From Poriferisodalis sp965116245 (GTDB taxonomy: Bacteria; Actinomycetota; Acidimicrobiia; Acidimicrobiales; Poriferisodalaceae): a DNA stretch of 64,000 bases. Position numbers and translations under genes: made by a program. Under the pieces are notes generated by a model, which was given only the letters and a program-made list of their open reading frames with translations, was not told the DNA's origin and did no database searches. Where the stretch lies: positions 1,488,001-1,552,000 of the forward strand of contig OZ220497.1 in the NCBI GenBank assembly GCA_965116245.1, read 5' to 3'. Position 1 is the first letter of the stretch; each line of letters opens with the position of its first letter. Below are positions 18,182 to 26,323 of this stretch, piece after piece.

Positions 18182-19078
18182 ATGCCAGACGGCTGCGTGA
18201 GTCTCCCTCAACCTTCCGCGAGCACATCACCCAGTGACACGCACCCCAGTGACACGCAGCCGCGGTCAGCTCGCTGGCCTACCGCGTTGACCGTCGCTGG
18301 TGCCGATTCCTCGGGCGGAGCTGGACTCGCGACAGATCTGGCAACGTTCGCAGCCTGCGGTGTGCATGGGGCGTTCGCGCTTACGTTGGTGTCGGCGCAG
18401 AACACCGCTGAGTTTCGGGCTGCCAACCCCGTCGGGGCCGAGATGGTTGCAGCGCAGATTCACGCAGTGCTTGATGACATGCCCGTGGCGGCTGCCAAGA
18501 CGGGCCTGCTGCTCACTGAAGACACCGTCGCGACCGTGGCGTCAATCGCTGAACGCCGCCTTCCTCTGCTCGTAGCTGACCCTGTGCTGGTGAGCGGAGT
18601 GGGCGAGCCCATGCTGAGCGCAGCAACCGAGCGTGCCATCGTGCAACAGTTGCTTCCACAAGCTCGCGTAGCGACACCAAACCACCTGGAAGCTGGCCGA
18701 TTGCTGGGCAGGGAGTTGGGCAATGAGGTCGCAGCTTGGATTGAAGCGGCGTACGAGTTGGCAGCATTAGGACCCAAGGCCGTGATCATCACGGGTGGCC
18801 GACATCAAGGCCCCGACGCCATTACCGATGTAGCGGTGATTGACGGCGAAGTCCATTTGCTGAGCGCAGAACGCATCGTGACACGCAACGTGCGGGGGTC
18901 GGGCGACGTCTTTTCGGCGGCCATTTGCGCTGAGCTAGCTAAAGGCACGGAGCTAAAGGCCGCAATAACTCGCGCTCACCATCTCACGGTGCGCGCCATT
19001 TCGGCAGGAACAAACCGGCGTCTCGGCAGCGGCCCCGGTCCCGTCGGCCCTATCCCCGCTCTAGCTGGCCCAGTCTGA
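18182..19078 (+). CDS. thiD: hydroxymethylpyrimidine/phosphomethylpyrimidine kinase
   Basis: 298 aa from the ATG at 18182; an in-frame ATG at 18086 would add a Cys-rich stretch without family similarity. It phosphorylates HMP and HMP-P for thiamine synthesis. Visible motifs are GADSSGGAGLATDL at the substrate site, DPVLVSGVGEPML, TPNHLEAGRLLG and the anion hole VRGSGDVFSAAI. The stop codon lies inside a 15-bp tandem repeat (19063-19137), each unit of which carries another in-frame TGA. No thiamine riboswitch is seen upstream and no other thi gene is nearby. Confidence 0.9.
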   Translation: MPDGCVSLPQPSASTSPSDTHPSDTQPRSARWPTALTVAGADSSGGAGLATDLATFAACGVHGAFALTLVSAQNTAEFRAANPVGAEMVAAQIHAVLDDMPVAAAKTGLLLTEDTVATVASIAERRLPLLVADPVLVSGVGEPMLSAATERAIVQQLLPQARVATPNHLEAGRLLGRELGNEVAAWIEAAYELAALGPKAVIITGGRHQGPDAITDVAVIDGEVHLLSAERIVTRNVRGSGDVFSAAICAELAKGTELKAAITRAHHLTVRAISAGTNRRLGSGPGPVGPIPALAGPV

Positions 19079-19137
19079 GCTGGCCCAGTCTGAGCCAGCC
19101 CTGTCTGAGCTGGTCCCATCTGAGCTGGCTCTAGTCA
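19063..19137 (+). repeat. 15-bp tandem repeat over the thiD stop codon, five units
   Basis: Five head-to-tail units of the form AGCTGGCCCAGTCTG start at 19063, 19078, 19093, 19108 and 19123, with substitutions in the later ones. Because 15 is a multiple of three, the TGA formed at each junction stays in frame with thiD. Confidence 0.85.
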
Positions 19138-19220
19138 AGCAAGGGCGACTTGGATTGGGCCCACCCCTGGGCATTTGCATACACTTCGAGAACAGCGGGT
19201 GGCATCAGACGCACTGCTAC

Positions 19221-19253
19221 GCCACATTGGGGCCACATTGGAGCCACATTGGG
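19221..19253 (+). repeat. 11-bp tandem repeat upstream of the acyl-CoA mutase gene, three units
   Basis: GCCACATTGGG is repeated at 19221, 19232 and 19243, with one substitution in the middle copy. It lies about 45 bp before the mutase start, where promoter elements would be expected. Confidence 0.8.
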
Positions 19254-19298
19254 CAGCACGACTGAGGCAGTCAGATTGGGGCACTTAGGAGGCCACGG

Positions 19299-20957
19299 GT
19301 GACACGGGAGCTTTGGCAAGCAGAGTACGACTCCACACCGGCACGCGATGCCGACTTCGAGACAATGAGCGGTCTCGAGCTTGACGCGCTCTATGGACCA
19401 ACCGTGAACGGGCCACAAAGCGGCGAACCAGACGCGGACATTGGTTGGCCCGGTCAGTATCCCTACACGCGCGGCGTACACGCCAGCGGTTATCGCGGCC
19501 GTTTGTGGACCATGCGCATGTTTGCGGGCTTCGGAACGCCTGAGGACACCAACAAGCGTTTCCACGAGATCCTTGAGGCGGGCGGGGGTGGGCTGTCGAC
19601 CGCATTCGACATGCCGACGCTGATGGGCCTGGACTCCGACGATGTCATGTCGCTGGGTGAAGTAGGTCGATGCGGCGTGGCCGTCGATTCGATTGAGGAC
19701 ATGGCGGCGCTGTATGACGGCATCGACCTAGAGGCCACCACTACCTCGATGACCATCAACGCACCCGCGGCCACGATTTGGGCGATGTTTGTGGCCAATG
19801 CTGAGGAGCAAGGCGCTCAGCGCCAAAACCTGGGCGGCACGCTCCAGAACGACATTCTCAAGGAGTACCAAGCCCAAAAGGAATGGGTGTACCCGCCTCG
19901 ACCGTCCATGCGGATCGTGGCCGACACCATTGAGTTTGCCACCAAAGAGATGCCTCGCTGGAACTCCGTATCGATCAGCGGCTATCACATTCGTGAGGCT
20001 GGCTCAACGGCGGCACAGGAGCTGGCTTTCACGCTGGCCAACGGCTTCGCATACGTTGAGGCTGCCGCTCAGCGGGGGCTCTCCACCGATGAATTCGCGC
20101 CGCGCCTCAGCTTCTTCTTCAACGCTCACATCGACTTCTTTGAAGAGATTGCCAAGTACCGGGCGGCTCGCCGCATTTGGGCCCGATGGATGCGGGACCG
20201 ATACGGCGCCCGGAGCGACCGGTCCATGATGCTGCGCTTTCACACGCAAACAGCGGGGGTATCCCTCACTGCGCAGCAGCCGGAGATCAACATCGCTCGG
20301 ACTGCCATTGAAGCGCTCGCTGGCGTGTTGGGTGGTACCCAGAGTTTGCACACAAACTCAATGGATGAAGCACTAGCGCTGCCAACCGACAAGGCAGCCC
20401 GAATTGCGCTGCGTACACAGCAGATCATTGCGCACGAGAGTGGTGTCGCCAACGTCATTGACCCACTTGGGGGTAGCTGGTTCATCGAGGACTTGACCGA
20501 CAAGCTCGAAGCACGGGCGGAGGAGATGTTCGCTCATATTGACGAAGCCGGGGACGGCTCGATGCTTGAGGGAGCCTTCCGACTTATTGATGACGGCTGG
20601 TACCAGGCAGGAATCGCCGATGCCGCCTATGAGTTCGAGAAGAAGGTAAATGCGGGCCGTCGGGTAGTTGTAGGAGCTAGCGCATTCACTGAAGGCAGCG
20701 AAGATGACGAGATTGAACTACTCAAGATCACCAACGATGACGAGCAGCGTCAGATCAAGCGGCTGGCGCAGCTCCGGGCCGACCGCAATCAAGCAGCAGT
20801 GGATGAGGCGCTGGTAGCGCTGCGCCGAGTAGCGGAGACCGACGCCAACTTAATGCCGCAACTGATCGACACTGTGCGCACTCGCGCCACCGTAGGTGAA
20901 GTGACCAACGCTCTGGCAGACGTATTCGGCCGACACCAAGAGCGACCGTTCATCTGA
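19299..20957 (+). CDS. B12-dependent acyl-CoA mutase large subunit, isobutyryl-CoA mutase-like
   Basis: 552 aa. GTG start with AGGAGG five bases upstream. It has the TIM-barrel catalytic domain of methylmalonyl-CoA mutases (YPYTRGVHASGYRGRLWTMR, AFDMPTLMGLDSDD, GTLQNDILKEY, SISGYHIREAGSTAAQELAF) but no C-terminal B12-binding domain, so a separate small subunit must exist elsewhere. The two residues that read the substrate differ from methylmalonyl-CoA mutase: Phe75 replaces Tyr (RMFAGFG for RQYAGFS) and Gln193 replaces Arg. That pair, 118 residues apart as in the characterised enzymes, is the signature of isobutyryl-CoA mutase. Predicted reaction: isobutyryl-CoA to n-butyryl-CoA. A related branched acyl-CoA is possible. 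Confidence 0.9.
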   Translation: MTRELWQAEYDSTPARDADFETMSGLELDALYGPTVNGPQSGEPDADIGWPGQYPYTRGVHASGYRGRLWTMRMFAGFGTPEDTNKRFHEILEAGGGGLSTAFDMPTLMGLDSDDVMSLGEVGRCGVAVDSIEDMAALYDGIDLEATTTSMTINAPAATIWAMFVANAEEQGAQRQNLGGTLQNDILKEYQAQKEWVYPPRPSMRIVADTIEFATKEMPRWNSVSISGYHIREAGSTAAQELAFTLANGFAYVEAAAQRGLSTDEFAPRLSFFFNAHIDFFEEIAKYRAARRIWARWMRDRYGARSDRSMMLRFHTQTAGVSLTAQQPEINIARTAIEALAGVLGGTQSLHTNSMDEALALPTDKAARIALRTQQIIAHESGVANVIDPLGGSWFIEDLTDKLEARAEEMFAHIDEAGDGSMLEGAFRLIDDGWYQAGIADAAYEFEKKVNAGRRVVVGASAFTEGSEDDEIELLKITNDDEQRQIKRLAQLRADRNQAAVDEALVALRRVAETDANLMPQLIDTVRTRATVGEVTNALADVFGRHQERPFI

Positions 20958-21059
20958 GGTTCATCTGAGCAACGATCCAGTCAGTTCCGCTCCCCGCCGT
21001 GACTGGACTTTCCCGGTCGCGGCTGGCTGGCGCGCGCTCTGGCGCAGCAAGACGCTGCT

Positions 21060-21731
21060 GTGACGATGCAACGGCTAGTGTCCCGTCAGCCCCACTTGGA
21101 GGTCGCTGCCGTGACTGGACTGTCCATGCCGCGGCCGACTAGCGCGCGCGGGTGCAGGCGTGGGTTGTTGCAACGCAAAGACCAACAACGTAGCGATCAA
21201 CTCAGTCGCCGATTGTCGAAGCGCTCACAAAATGGCGTGGCGCTGGCTGTGTTGGCGCCATTGTTTGTGGCTGCGTTGGCTGGGTGTGGCGAGAGTTCCG
21301 ACCAATCGCAGGTTGAGCGGGAGGTACAGGACTATCTGCAAAGCGTGGTGGCGCCAGCGGCCATCACCGACATTGACTGTCCCGATGATGCGCCCATCCG
21401 GCCGGGTTCCACCTTCTTGTGCGACGGACTTGTGGAAGGTTCCTTCTACGAGGCGCAGGTGACGATTATCGATGAGCAGGGCCGTCGGGAGATCCGGCCT
21501 CGTCAGGCAGTAATGCAAGTCAACGCTACGGAGACGGCACTGGGCGCTGAAGCGGCTACCGCCTTGGGGTTTAGTGTTCAAGCCAACTGCGGTGACGACC
21601 AATACCTGGTGGTGTCTGTCGGAAACACGTTCCTTTGCAAGCTTGAGCGGTCCGACTCAGCGGCGAAGCAGGACATCGAGGTTGAGGTCCTGAACGAGAT
21701 CGGAGCGATTGAGTGGCGGCTGAAGCAGTGA
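21060..21731 (+). CDS. lipoprotein with two DUF4333-like modules
   Basis: Up to 223 aa. A hydrophobic segment with lipobox (VAALAGC) marks it as a lipoprotein. The start is uncertain: from the ATG at 21060 the stretch before the membrane segment is about 59 residues, so a later start such as ATG 21126 or TTG 21213 is likely. The mature part contains two copies of a small module with a Cys pair (DIDCPDDAPIRPGSTFLC and QANCGDDQYLVVSVGNTFLC), as in the actinobacterial DUF4333 family. Function unknown, presumably envelope. Confidence 0.7.
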   Translation: MTMQRLVSRQPHLEVAAVTGLSMPRPTSARGCRRGLLQRKDQQRSDQLSRRLSKRSQNGVALAVLAPLFVAALAGCGESSDQSQVEREVQDYLQSVVAPAAITDIDCPDDAPIRPGSTFLCDGLVEGSFYEAQVTIIDEQGRREIRPRQAVMQVNATETALGAEAATALGFSVQANCGDDQYLVVSVGNTFLCKLERSDSAAKQDIEVEVLNEIGAIEWRLKQ

Positions 21732-21798
21732 GCCCTATCCGTTTGCGGGCCCAAACTGACGGTACGGGCATGACAGCCCCTGATATGAGGGCGCGGCC

Positions 21799-21936
21799 AT
21801 GACACGGAATCGGTATGACGCAGCGGGAAACCTGCGCCCGTTGCGTCAGCGCAACCCTGGGTTGTGGTGGACGGCCGTCCTAGTCGTGGTTGCGATGCTG
21901 CTGACAGGCTTCGCGGCCATCGCCTCAGTGCTATAG
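21799..21936 (+). CDS. 45-aa single-span membrane peptide
   Basis: The frame runs from ATG 21799 to TAG 21934-21936. It encodes a basic N-terminus (MTRNRYDAAGNLRPLRQRN), then a Trp pair and one hydrophobic helix (TAVLVVVAMLLTGFAAIASVL). It begins about 70 bp after the lipoprotein gene, in the same direction. The charge pattern is that of a genuine small inner-membrane protein. I do not recognise a family, and conservation is not tested. Confidence 0.55.
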   Translation: MTRNRYDAAGNLRPLRQRNPGLWWTAVLVVVAMLLTGFAAIASVL

Positions 21937-22044
21937 CACGCGCCGCTAACGCCCACCTATTTCTCTGCTAACAGTTCTGTGCTCGCGACACTTGCCGCCC
22001 GCGCCGCCCGCGGACCCGAAGCGAGGCCTCAGTAGGCTGCCGAC

Positions 22045-22722
22045 ATGGTGTTGAGCGATCAGATGGCTCAGGGTGAAGTTTTGGGCGACGCGGTGCGCCA
22101 ATCAATGATGGAGATTCGCAGGGAGACGTTCTCGGTCACCCCTTCGGCCTTGGAGAAGATCCTTGAGCTGCGAACGAACGAGGTCGACGGCGATCAACTG
22201 GCGCTTCGCATTGAGGTGACCGGTGTTCAAGGTGTCGACTACACCTACGACCTGGCTTTTGAACTGCTGACCGAAGCCGACGCTTCCGATGTGCCGTTTG
22301 CTGTCGGTGATGGCTTGACGGTGCTTATTCCCGATCGCGATGTCGCCAAGCTTGACAATGCGTCTCTGGATCTGCCCTCCAACCCCAACCAGCCGGGTCT
22401 GGTGTTGCGTAACCCGAACCGACCCGACTTGGGGCCTAACGCTCAACTTGACCTAGATGGCACGGTCGAGGACAACGTCCGCGAGGTGCTCACCAAGCGC
22501 ATCAACCCCTCAATTGCAGCACACGGCGGGTTCGCTGAGCTGGTGTCGGTCGAAGGCGACACCGTTGTGGTCCAGTTGGGTGGCGGCTGTCAAGGTTGCG
22601 GCATGGCTAACGCCACGGTGACTGCTGGCATTGAACGCACTCTGCGAGAGTTGATTCCGGAGATAGAGCGGGTCGTTGACCTCACCGACCACGCGTCGGG
22701 TGAGAACCCATACTTCAGCTAG
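22045..22722 (+). CDS. nfuA: NfuA-like Fe-S cluster carrier protein
   Basis: 225 aa. The N-terminal domain (about 28-110) has the HesB/IscA fold pattern (FSVTPSALEKILELR, LALRIEVTG) but without the cluster-binding Cys set, as in NfuA. The C-terminal NifU domain carries the CxxC motif in GGGCQGCGMANATVTAGIERTLRE, preceded by the typical INPSIAAHGGFAELVSVEGDTVVVQLGGG. It delivers 4Fe-4S clusters to client proteins. MoaA, encoded in this window, is the kind of client such carriers serve. The start may be the ATG at 22045 or a later one at 22105. Confidence 0.85.
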   Translation: MVLSDQMAQGEVLGDAVRQSMMEIRRETFSVTPSALEKILELRTNEVDGDQLALRIEVTGVQGVDYTYDLAFELLTEADASDVPFAVGDGLTVLIPDRDVAKLDNASLDLPSNPNQPGLVLRNPNRPDLGPNAQLDLDGTVEDNVREVLTKRINPSIAAHGGFAELVSVEGDTVVVQLGGGCQGCGMANATVTAGIERTLRELIPEIERVVDLTDHASGENPYFS

Positions 22723-22827
22723 GCCGCTCAAGCTAGGTAGCCAGCTAGGCAACTAGTTTCGCAAGCAGACTGAGACGTCTTTGCAGATGCTCGAAATCGA
22801 CTTTCGCACAGCGGTTCGATCCCGCAT

Positions 22828-23586
22828 ATGCGCAAGAGCGGGAGCGTTGCCGTGGGCATGATTCTCACCAGCGAAGGTGAGATCGCAGCGCCAGAGCGGG
22901 CACTCATCGTGGTGGCACATCCCGATGACATCGATTTCGGAATGGCGGGAACCGTCGCTGCACTGACCTCGGCCGGATGTCATGTCGCTTACTGCCTGGC
23001 AACGAGTGGGGAAGCTGGCGACGATGACCTAACTCACACGTCGAGCCAGCTAGCCACCATGAGACAAGCCGAGCAGACGGCGGCTGCGGCTCGAGTGGGC
23101 GTCAGTGAACTGCATTGGCTTGGCCATCCCGACGGCATGGTCGTAGCCGACTTGGAACTCCGGCGTGACATTGCCCGGGTGATCCGCATCGCAACACCAG
23201 ATGTCGTACTATGTCAGACGTCCATACCCGACTGGGACCGCATCTACATCTCGCATCCGGACCATTTGGCGACAGCAACTGCGACATTGGCTGCCGTGTA
23301 CCCCGATTCGCGCAATCCCCGTGCCTTCCCAGAACTTCTAGATGAAGGTCACCGGCCGCACAGCGTCGGCGAGATCTGGCTGATCGGCACAGAACCGAAT
23401 CGCTACGTTGACATCACCGACACCTTTGAACAGAAGATCTCTGCGCTGCGCGAACACCGCAGTCAGGTAGCTCAGTTCGACGATCTGGACAAACGGGTAC
23501 GAGAATGGTGTAGCGAGATTGCAGCAGCGGGAGGTCTAGGCGAAGGTCGGCTAGCTGAGGCCTACCGCGTCGTACCGGCTGGCTAG
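22828..23586 (+). CDS. PIG-L (LmbE) family deacetylase
   Basis: 252 aa; a later start at 22858 (MILTSEGE) is also plausible. The metal-binding AHPDDIDFGMAGT motif near residue 31, the WLGHPDG segment, HPDHLATA (third ligand) and a late REHRSQV mark a zinc-dependent N-acetylglucosamine deacetylase such as MshB/Mca/BshB. Which sugar conjugate is used cannot be read from the sequence. Mycothiol metabolism is possible in an actinobacterium, but no other msh gene is nearby. Confidence 0.88.
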   Translation: MRKSGSVAVGMILTSEGEIAAPERALIVVAHPDDIDFGMAGTVAALTSAGCHVAYCLATSGEAGDDDLTHTSSQLATMRQAEQTAAAARVGVSELHWLGHPDGMVVADLELRRDIARVIRIATPDVVLCQTSIPDWDRIYISHPDHLATATATLAAVYPDSRNPRAFPELLDEGHRPHSVGEIWLIGTEPNRYVDITDTFEQKISALREHRSQVAQFDDLDKRVREWCSEIAAAGGLGEGRLAEAYRVVPAG

Positions 23587-23613
23587 TTGCTGGCCAGTTC
23601 CCACCGACCCAGT

Positions 23614-24345
23614 TCACGGCCCGAGTGCGGTGATGGGTACTACGGCTACACCGTCTTGAGTCTCGAACGCTTGGCCCGTAGCGGTGACCACTATGAGGCG
23701 GCCAGCTTCGCCCGCTTGAGCTGTGTCGATGTTTGATCGCAACCGGCGCAGTGATTCGATGCCCTGTTTGATGAGCACGGGACCGCCGAGCTTGACCTCA
23801 ACAGCCGACCAGTCTTGGTGGCCTCGGACAATCACAGCGTCGACTTCGTGACCTGCGCTATCCCGGTAATACCGAAGCTCGGCACCCAGAGCTTGTGCGT
23901 ACACACGCAGGTCACGCACCACTAGTGACTCAAACAGCAGTCCGAAGGTTGCCAAGTCGTCAAGCAGACCTTGGGGCGTGGCCCAAACCGCCGCCGCGGC
24001 GAGTGAAGGGTCAACGAAATAGCGCTTTGGTTTTGTGCGCAGCGTGGCCTTGCTGCGCAGGTGAGTCGACCATCCAGGCAGCGGTTCCACGACGAACGCC
24101 TCCACCAGTCGTGTCCTGCGACTCGTATAGCGACATCGGGCGCATTCGCAGGCGAGCCACGCGGCCAGCGCCGCTGTGGTCGGTGAGCGCATAGTGGGGC
24201 TTGACCGAGCCGGTCAGAATGAACTGGCCTTTGAGCGCCCGGTCGTCGCATGCGTGACGCATCTCATTCCATAGGCCTCCGGCCAGATGCCGCTCATCAA
24301 GCAGACGCGGCGTGTCACCTGGAAGAAAAGACCTCGGTTTGATCT
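23614..24345 (-). pseudogene. remnant of an AAA ATPase with DUF4143 domain, deleted and frameshifted
   Basis: Two pieces of one family protein are visible in different frames. The upstream piece (about 24345-24112) gives TPRLLDERHLAGGLWNEMRH and FILTGSVKPH, then HSGAGRVARLRMRPMSLYES, the sensor region of COG1373-type ATPases. The downstream piece (about 24111-23614) gives RLVEAFVVEPLPGWSTHLRS, KRYFVDPSLAAAA and the nuclease-like end DAVIVRGHQDWSAVEVKLGG. The roughly 100-150 residues normally between them are missing, and the Walker A region is absent, so the gene is dead. A shorter translation of the 3' piece alone (192 aa) is unlikely to be functional. Confidence 0.8.
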
Positions 24346-24385
24346 CAGATTCGCTAGGTAGGCACTCTATAGACATATCTATCAG

Positions 24386-24440
24386 GCAAAATATAGGTAT
24401 CTCATCGTGCAAAATATGCAGTATCGACCACGCAAAATAT
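24386..24440 (+). repeat. three GCAAAATAT sites at exact 23-bp spacing
   Basis: GCAAAATAT occurs at 24386, 24409 and 24432. The sequence between the copies differs, so the spacing and not the spacer is preserved, as expected for protein-binding sites on one face of the helix (about two turns). They lie where the promoter or 5' part of the broken ATPase would have been. Confidence 0.6.
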
Positions 24441-24480
24441 GAGACTGCAGCCCAAATGCAATCAGGCCGCGACTGTGTAC

Positions 24481-24520
24481 CCGGTACTGGGCACCTGGTA
24501 CCGGTACTGGGCACCTGGTA
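24481..24520 (+). repeat. exact 20-bp tandem duplication
   Basis: CCGGTACTGGGCACCTGGTA occurs twice head to tail without a mismatch, preceded by a partial copy. It is non-coding. Confidence 0.85.
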
Positions 24521-24776
24521 TTGGTGGCGGCCCCAACGCGCTTGAACCTCGGCCATGTTGCACGTAGCGCAGGACGCGCCCACGCTTGGCGCCTAAGCTC
24601 CTGCGCCGACCGGCGTAGCAGTTAGGCGCAGGGACTGAATCTCAGCGCGGAAATCAGCTCAACAGCGAGTCTGATGAACCGAGGAACCGAAAACTACAGC
24701 GTCGCCAACAACGAGAGCGGCGACGCAGACAATCAGGCAGACGACAAACAGGCAGACAACGACAGGAGAACCGACT

Positions 24777-26186
24777 ATGGGACGAGGCATCATTGCTTAC
24801 GGGGCATACGTGCCGTATTGGAGGCTGGATCGCTCCAAGATCGCCGCGGCTATGGGCTCTGGCGGCGGACGAGGACACCGAGCGGTGGCCAGCTTTGATG
24901 AGGACACGACGACGATGGCTGTCGAAGCTGCACGCAACGCGCTGCGTGGCAAAGAAATTGTGCCCGACTCGGTGCTGTTCTCGACTGCCAACCCTGCATA
25001 CATGGACAAAACCAATGCAACCGCCATACACGCTGCGTTGGATCTGCCGCAGTCTTCGTGGGCGGTTGACGTTGGGGGTGCCCCGCGTTCATCGGAAGCA
25101 GTCTGGGCGCTCGCTGCTGCCAATCGTGGCACCAATCTGGCCGTTGCTTCTGACCTGCGCACTGGTCGCCCGACAAGCGGTGATGAAGCTGCTGGAGGAG
25201 ATGGTGCCGCTGCGTTTGTATTCGGCAGCGACGGGGACATCGAGGGCGCGCCCGTGCTGTGCGAGTGGCTCGGCGGGGCTGTTGCAACCGCTGAATTCAC
25301 GGATCGTTATCGCCAACCTGGCGATGCGTTCTCGCGTATCTGGGAGGAGCGCTTTGGTGAGCAGGTTTACCTGCCGCTTGCGAATGACGCCATCGAGCGG
25401 GCGTTGGTTGATGCACAAGTTGGCCTCGATGGCATCGACAAGATCGCAATCGTGGGGCTGCATTCTCGCGCGGTGCGAGGCCTATCGCGCGTGGCAGGCG
25501 ACAAGCTGGTCCCAGACTTGACGGGCGAGATTGGCAATACGGGATGTGCCCATGCTGGGGTGGTGTTAGCGGCTCTGCTTGATGAAGCAGAACCAGGCCA
25601 GACGATCCTGCTTGTCCATCTCGCCGATGGCGCCACGGTCGACGTACTGAGAACGACCGACGCCATTGCCGACCATGCTCCCTATACGTCGGTGCGTTCT
25701 CAGATCGACCGAGGTAACGACGCGCTGGACTACAACAAATTCCTGACCTGGCGCGGCTTCCTAGACCGCGAGCCGCCCCGACGTCCGGACCCGGATCGTC
25801 CCGGTGCGCCACCCGCATTTCGATCCGAAGACTGGAAATACGCGTTCGTCGGGTCGCGCGACCGCAGTTCGGGCGCAGTTCATCTGCCACCCATGCGGGT
25901 GTCGATGGAAGGCGGTGCCGTTGATGAGATGGAACGCATTCGCATGGCAGACGTGCCAGCCACGATTGCTACCTTCACCGTTGATCGGCTCGCGTTCTCA
26001 CTTTCCCCGCCGGTCGTGGCAGTTGTTATTGACTACGACGGTGGCGGTCGATTCCAAGCCGAGATGACCGATGTGGATCCGGCTGAAGTCAAGATCGGTG
26101 ACCGCGTCGAGATGACATTCCGGCGCCTGTACAGCGTTGAGGGAATTCACAATTACTTCTGGAAAGCTCGTCCGGCTACGGCGTAG
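24777..26186 (+). CDS. HMG-CoA synthase-like protein fused to a DUF35 OB-fold
   Basis: 469 aa. The start is fixed by AGGAGA just upstream. The N-terminal two-thirds is a thiolase-fold condensing enzyme of the HMG-CoA synthase/KAS III type (GIIAYGAYVPYWRL, FDEDTTTMAVEAARNAL, TNATAIHAALDLP, GNTGCAHAGVVLAALLDEA). The C-terminal part is an OB-fold of the DUF35 family (IGDRVEMTFRRL, IHNYFWKARP). The place of the nucleophilic Cys reads DVGGAPRSSEAV, with no Cys, so a classic synthase reaction is unlikely. The next gene is a thiolase with its Cys intact. In archaea a thiolase, an HMG-CoA synthase and a DUF35 protein form one complex, so a channelled pair is a fair inference. Confidence 0.85.
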   Translation: MGRGIIAYGAYVPYWRLDRSKIAAAMGSGGGRGHRAVASFDEDTTTMAVEAARNALRGKEIVPDSVLFSTANPAYMDKTNATAIHAALDLPQSSWAVDVGGAPRSSEAVWALAAANRGTNLAVASDLRTGRPTSGDEAAGGDGAAAFVFGSDGDIEGAPVLCEWLGGAVATAEFTDRYRQPGDAFSRIWEERFGEQVYLPLANDAIERALVDAQVGLDGIDKIAIVGLHSRAVRGLSRVAGDKLVPDLTGEIGNTGCAHAGVVLAALLDEAEPGQTILLVHLADGATVDVLRTTDAIADHAPYTSVRSQIDRGNDALDYNKFLTWRGFLDREPPRRPDPDRPGAPPAFRSEDWKYAFVGSRDRSSGAVHLPPMRVSMEGGAVDEMERIRMADVPATIATFTVDRLAFSLSPPVVAVVIDYDGGGRFQAEMTDVDPAEVKIGDRVEMTFRRLYSVEGIHNYFWKARPATA

Positions 26187-26258
26187 TACAGCACGGACCA
26201 AAATCAGCGGCCATAATGGTGATCGGCAATACTGGTCAGGGCCAGTCCCATTGACCAT

Positions 26259-26288
26259 CACAAGACAAGACCGCACAAGACAAGACCG
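26259..26288 (+). repeat. 15-bp tandem duplication before the thiolase gene
   Basis: CACAAGACAAGACCG is present twice without mismatch (26259-26273, 26274-26288), followed by a partial third copy (CACAACAG), all within the leader of the thiolase gene. Confidence 0.85.
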
Positions 26289-26323
26289 CACAACAGAGGC
26301 CGTCACAAAGAAAGGCAGCACAA

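Larger units (their letters stand above)
24346..24776. other. gene-free stretch with AT-rich iterated sites and a 20-bp duplication
   Basis: No credible gene is seen between the ATPase remnant and the HMG-CoA-synthase-like gene. The left part is unusually AT-rich for this window and holds three GCAAAATAT sites at exact 23-bp spacing. The middle holds an exact 20-bp tandem duplication. The right end is the leader of the next gene, with AGGAGA before its ATG. Confidence 0.6.

Noticed and set aside
22806..22830. T-arm-like GCGGTTCGATCCCGC suggesting a tRNA
   Set aside because: No matching acceptor, D arm or anticodon arm can be formed around it.
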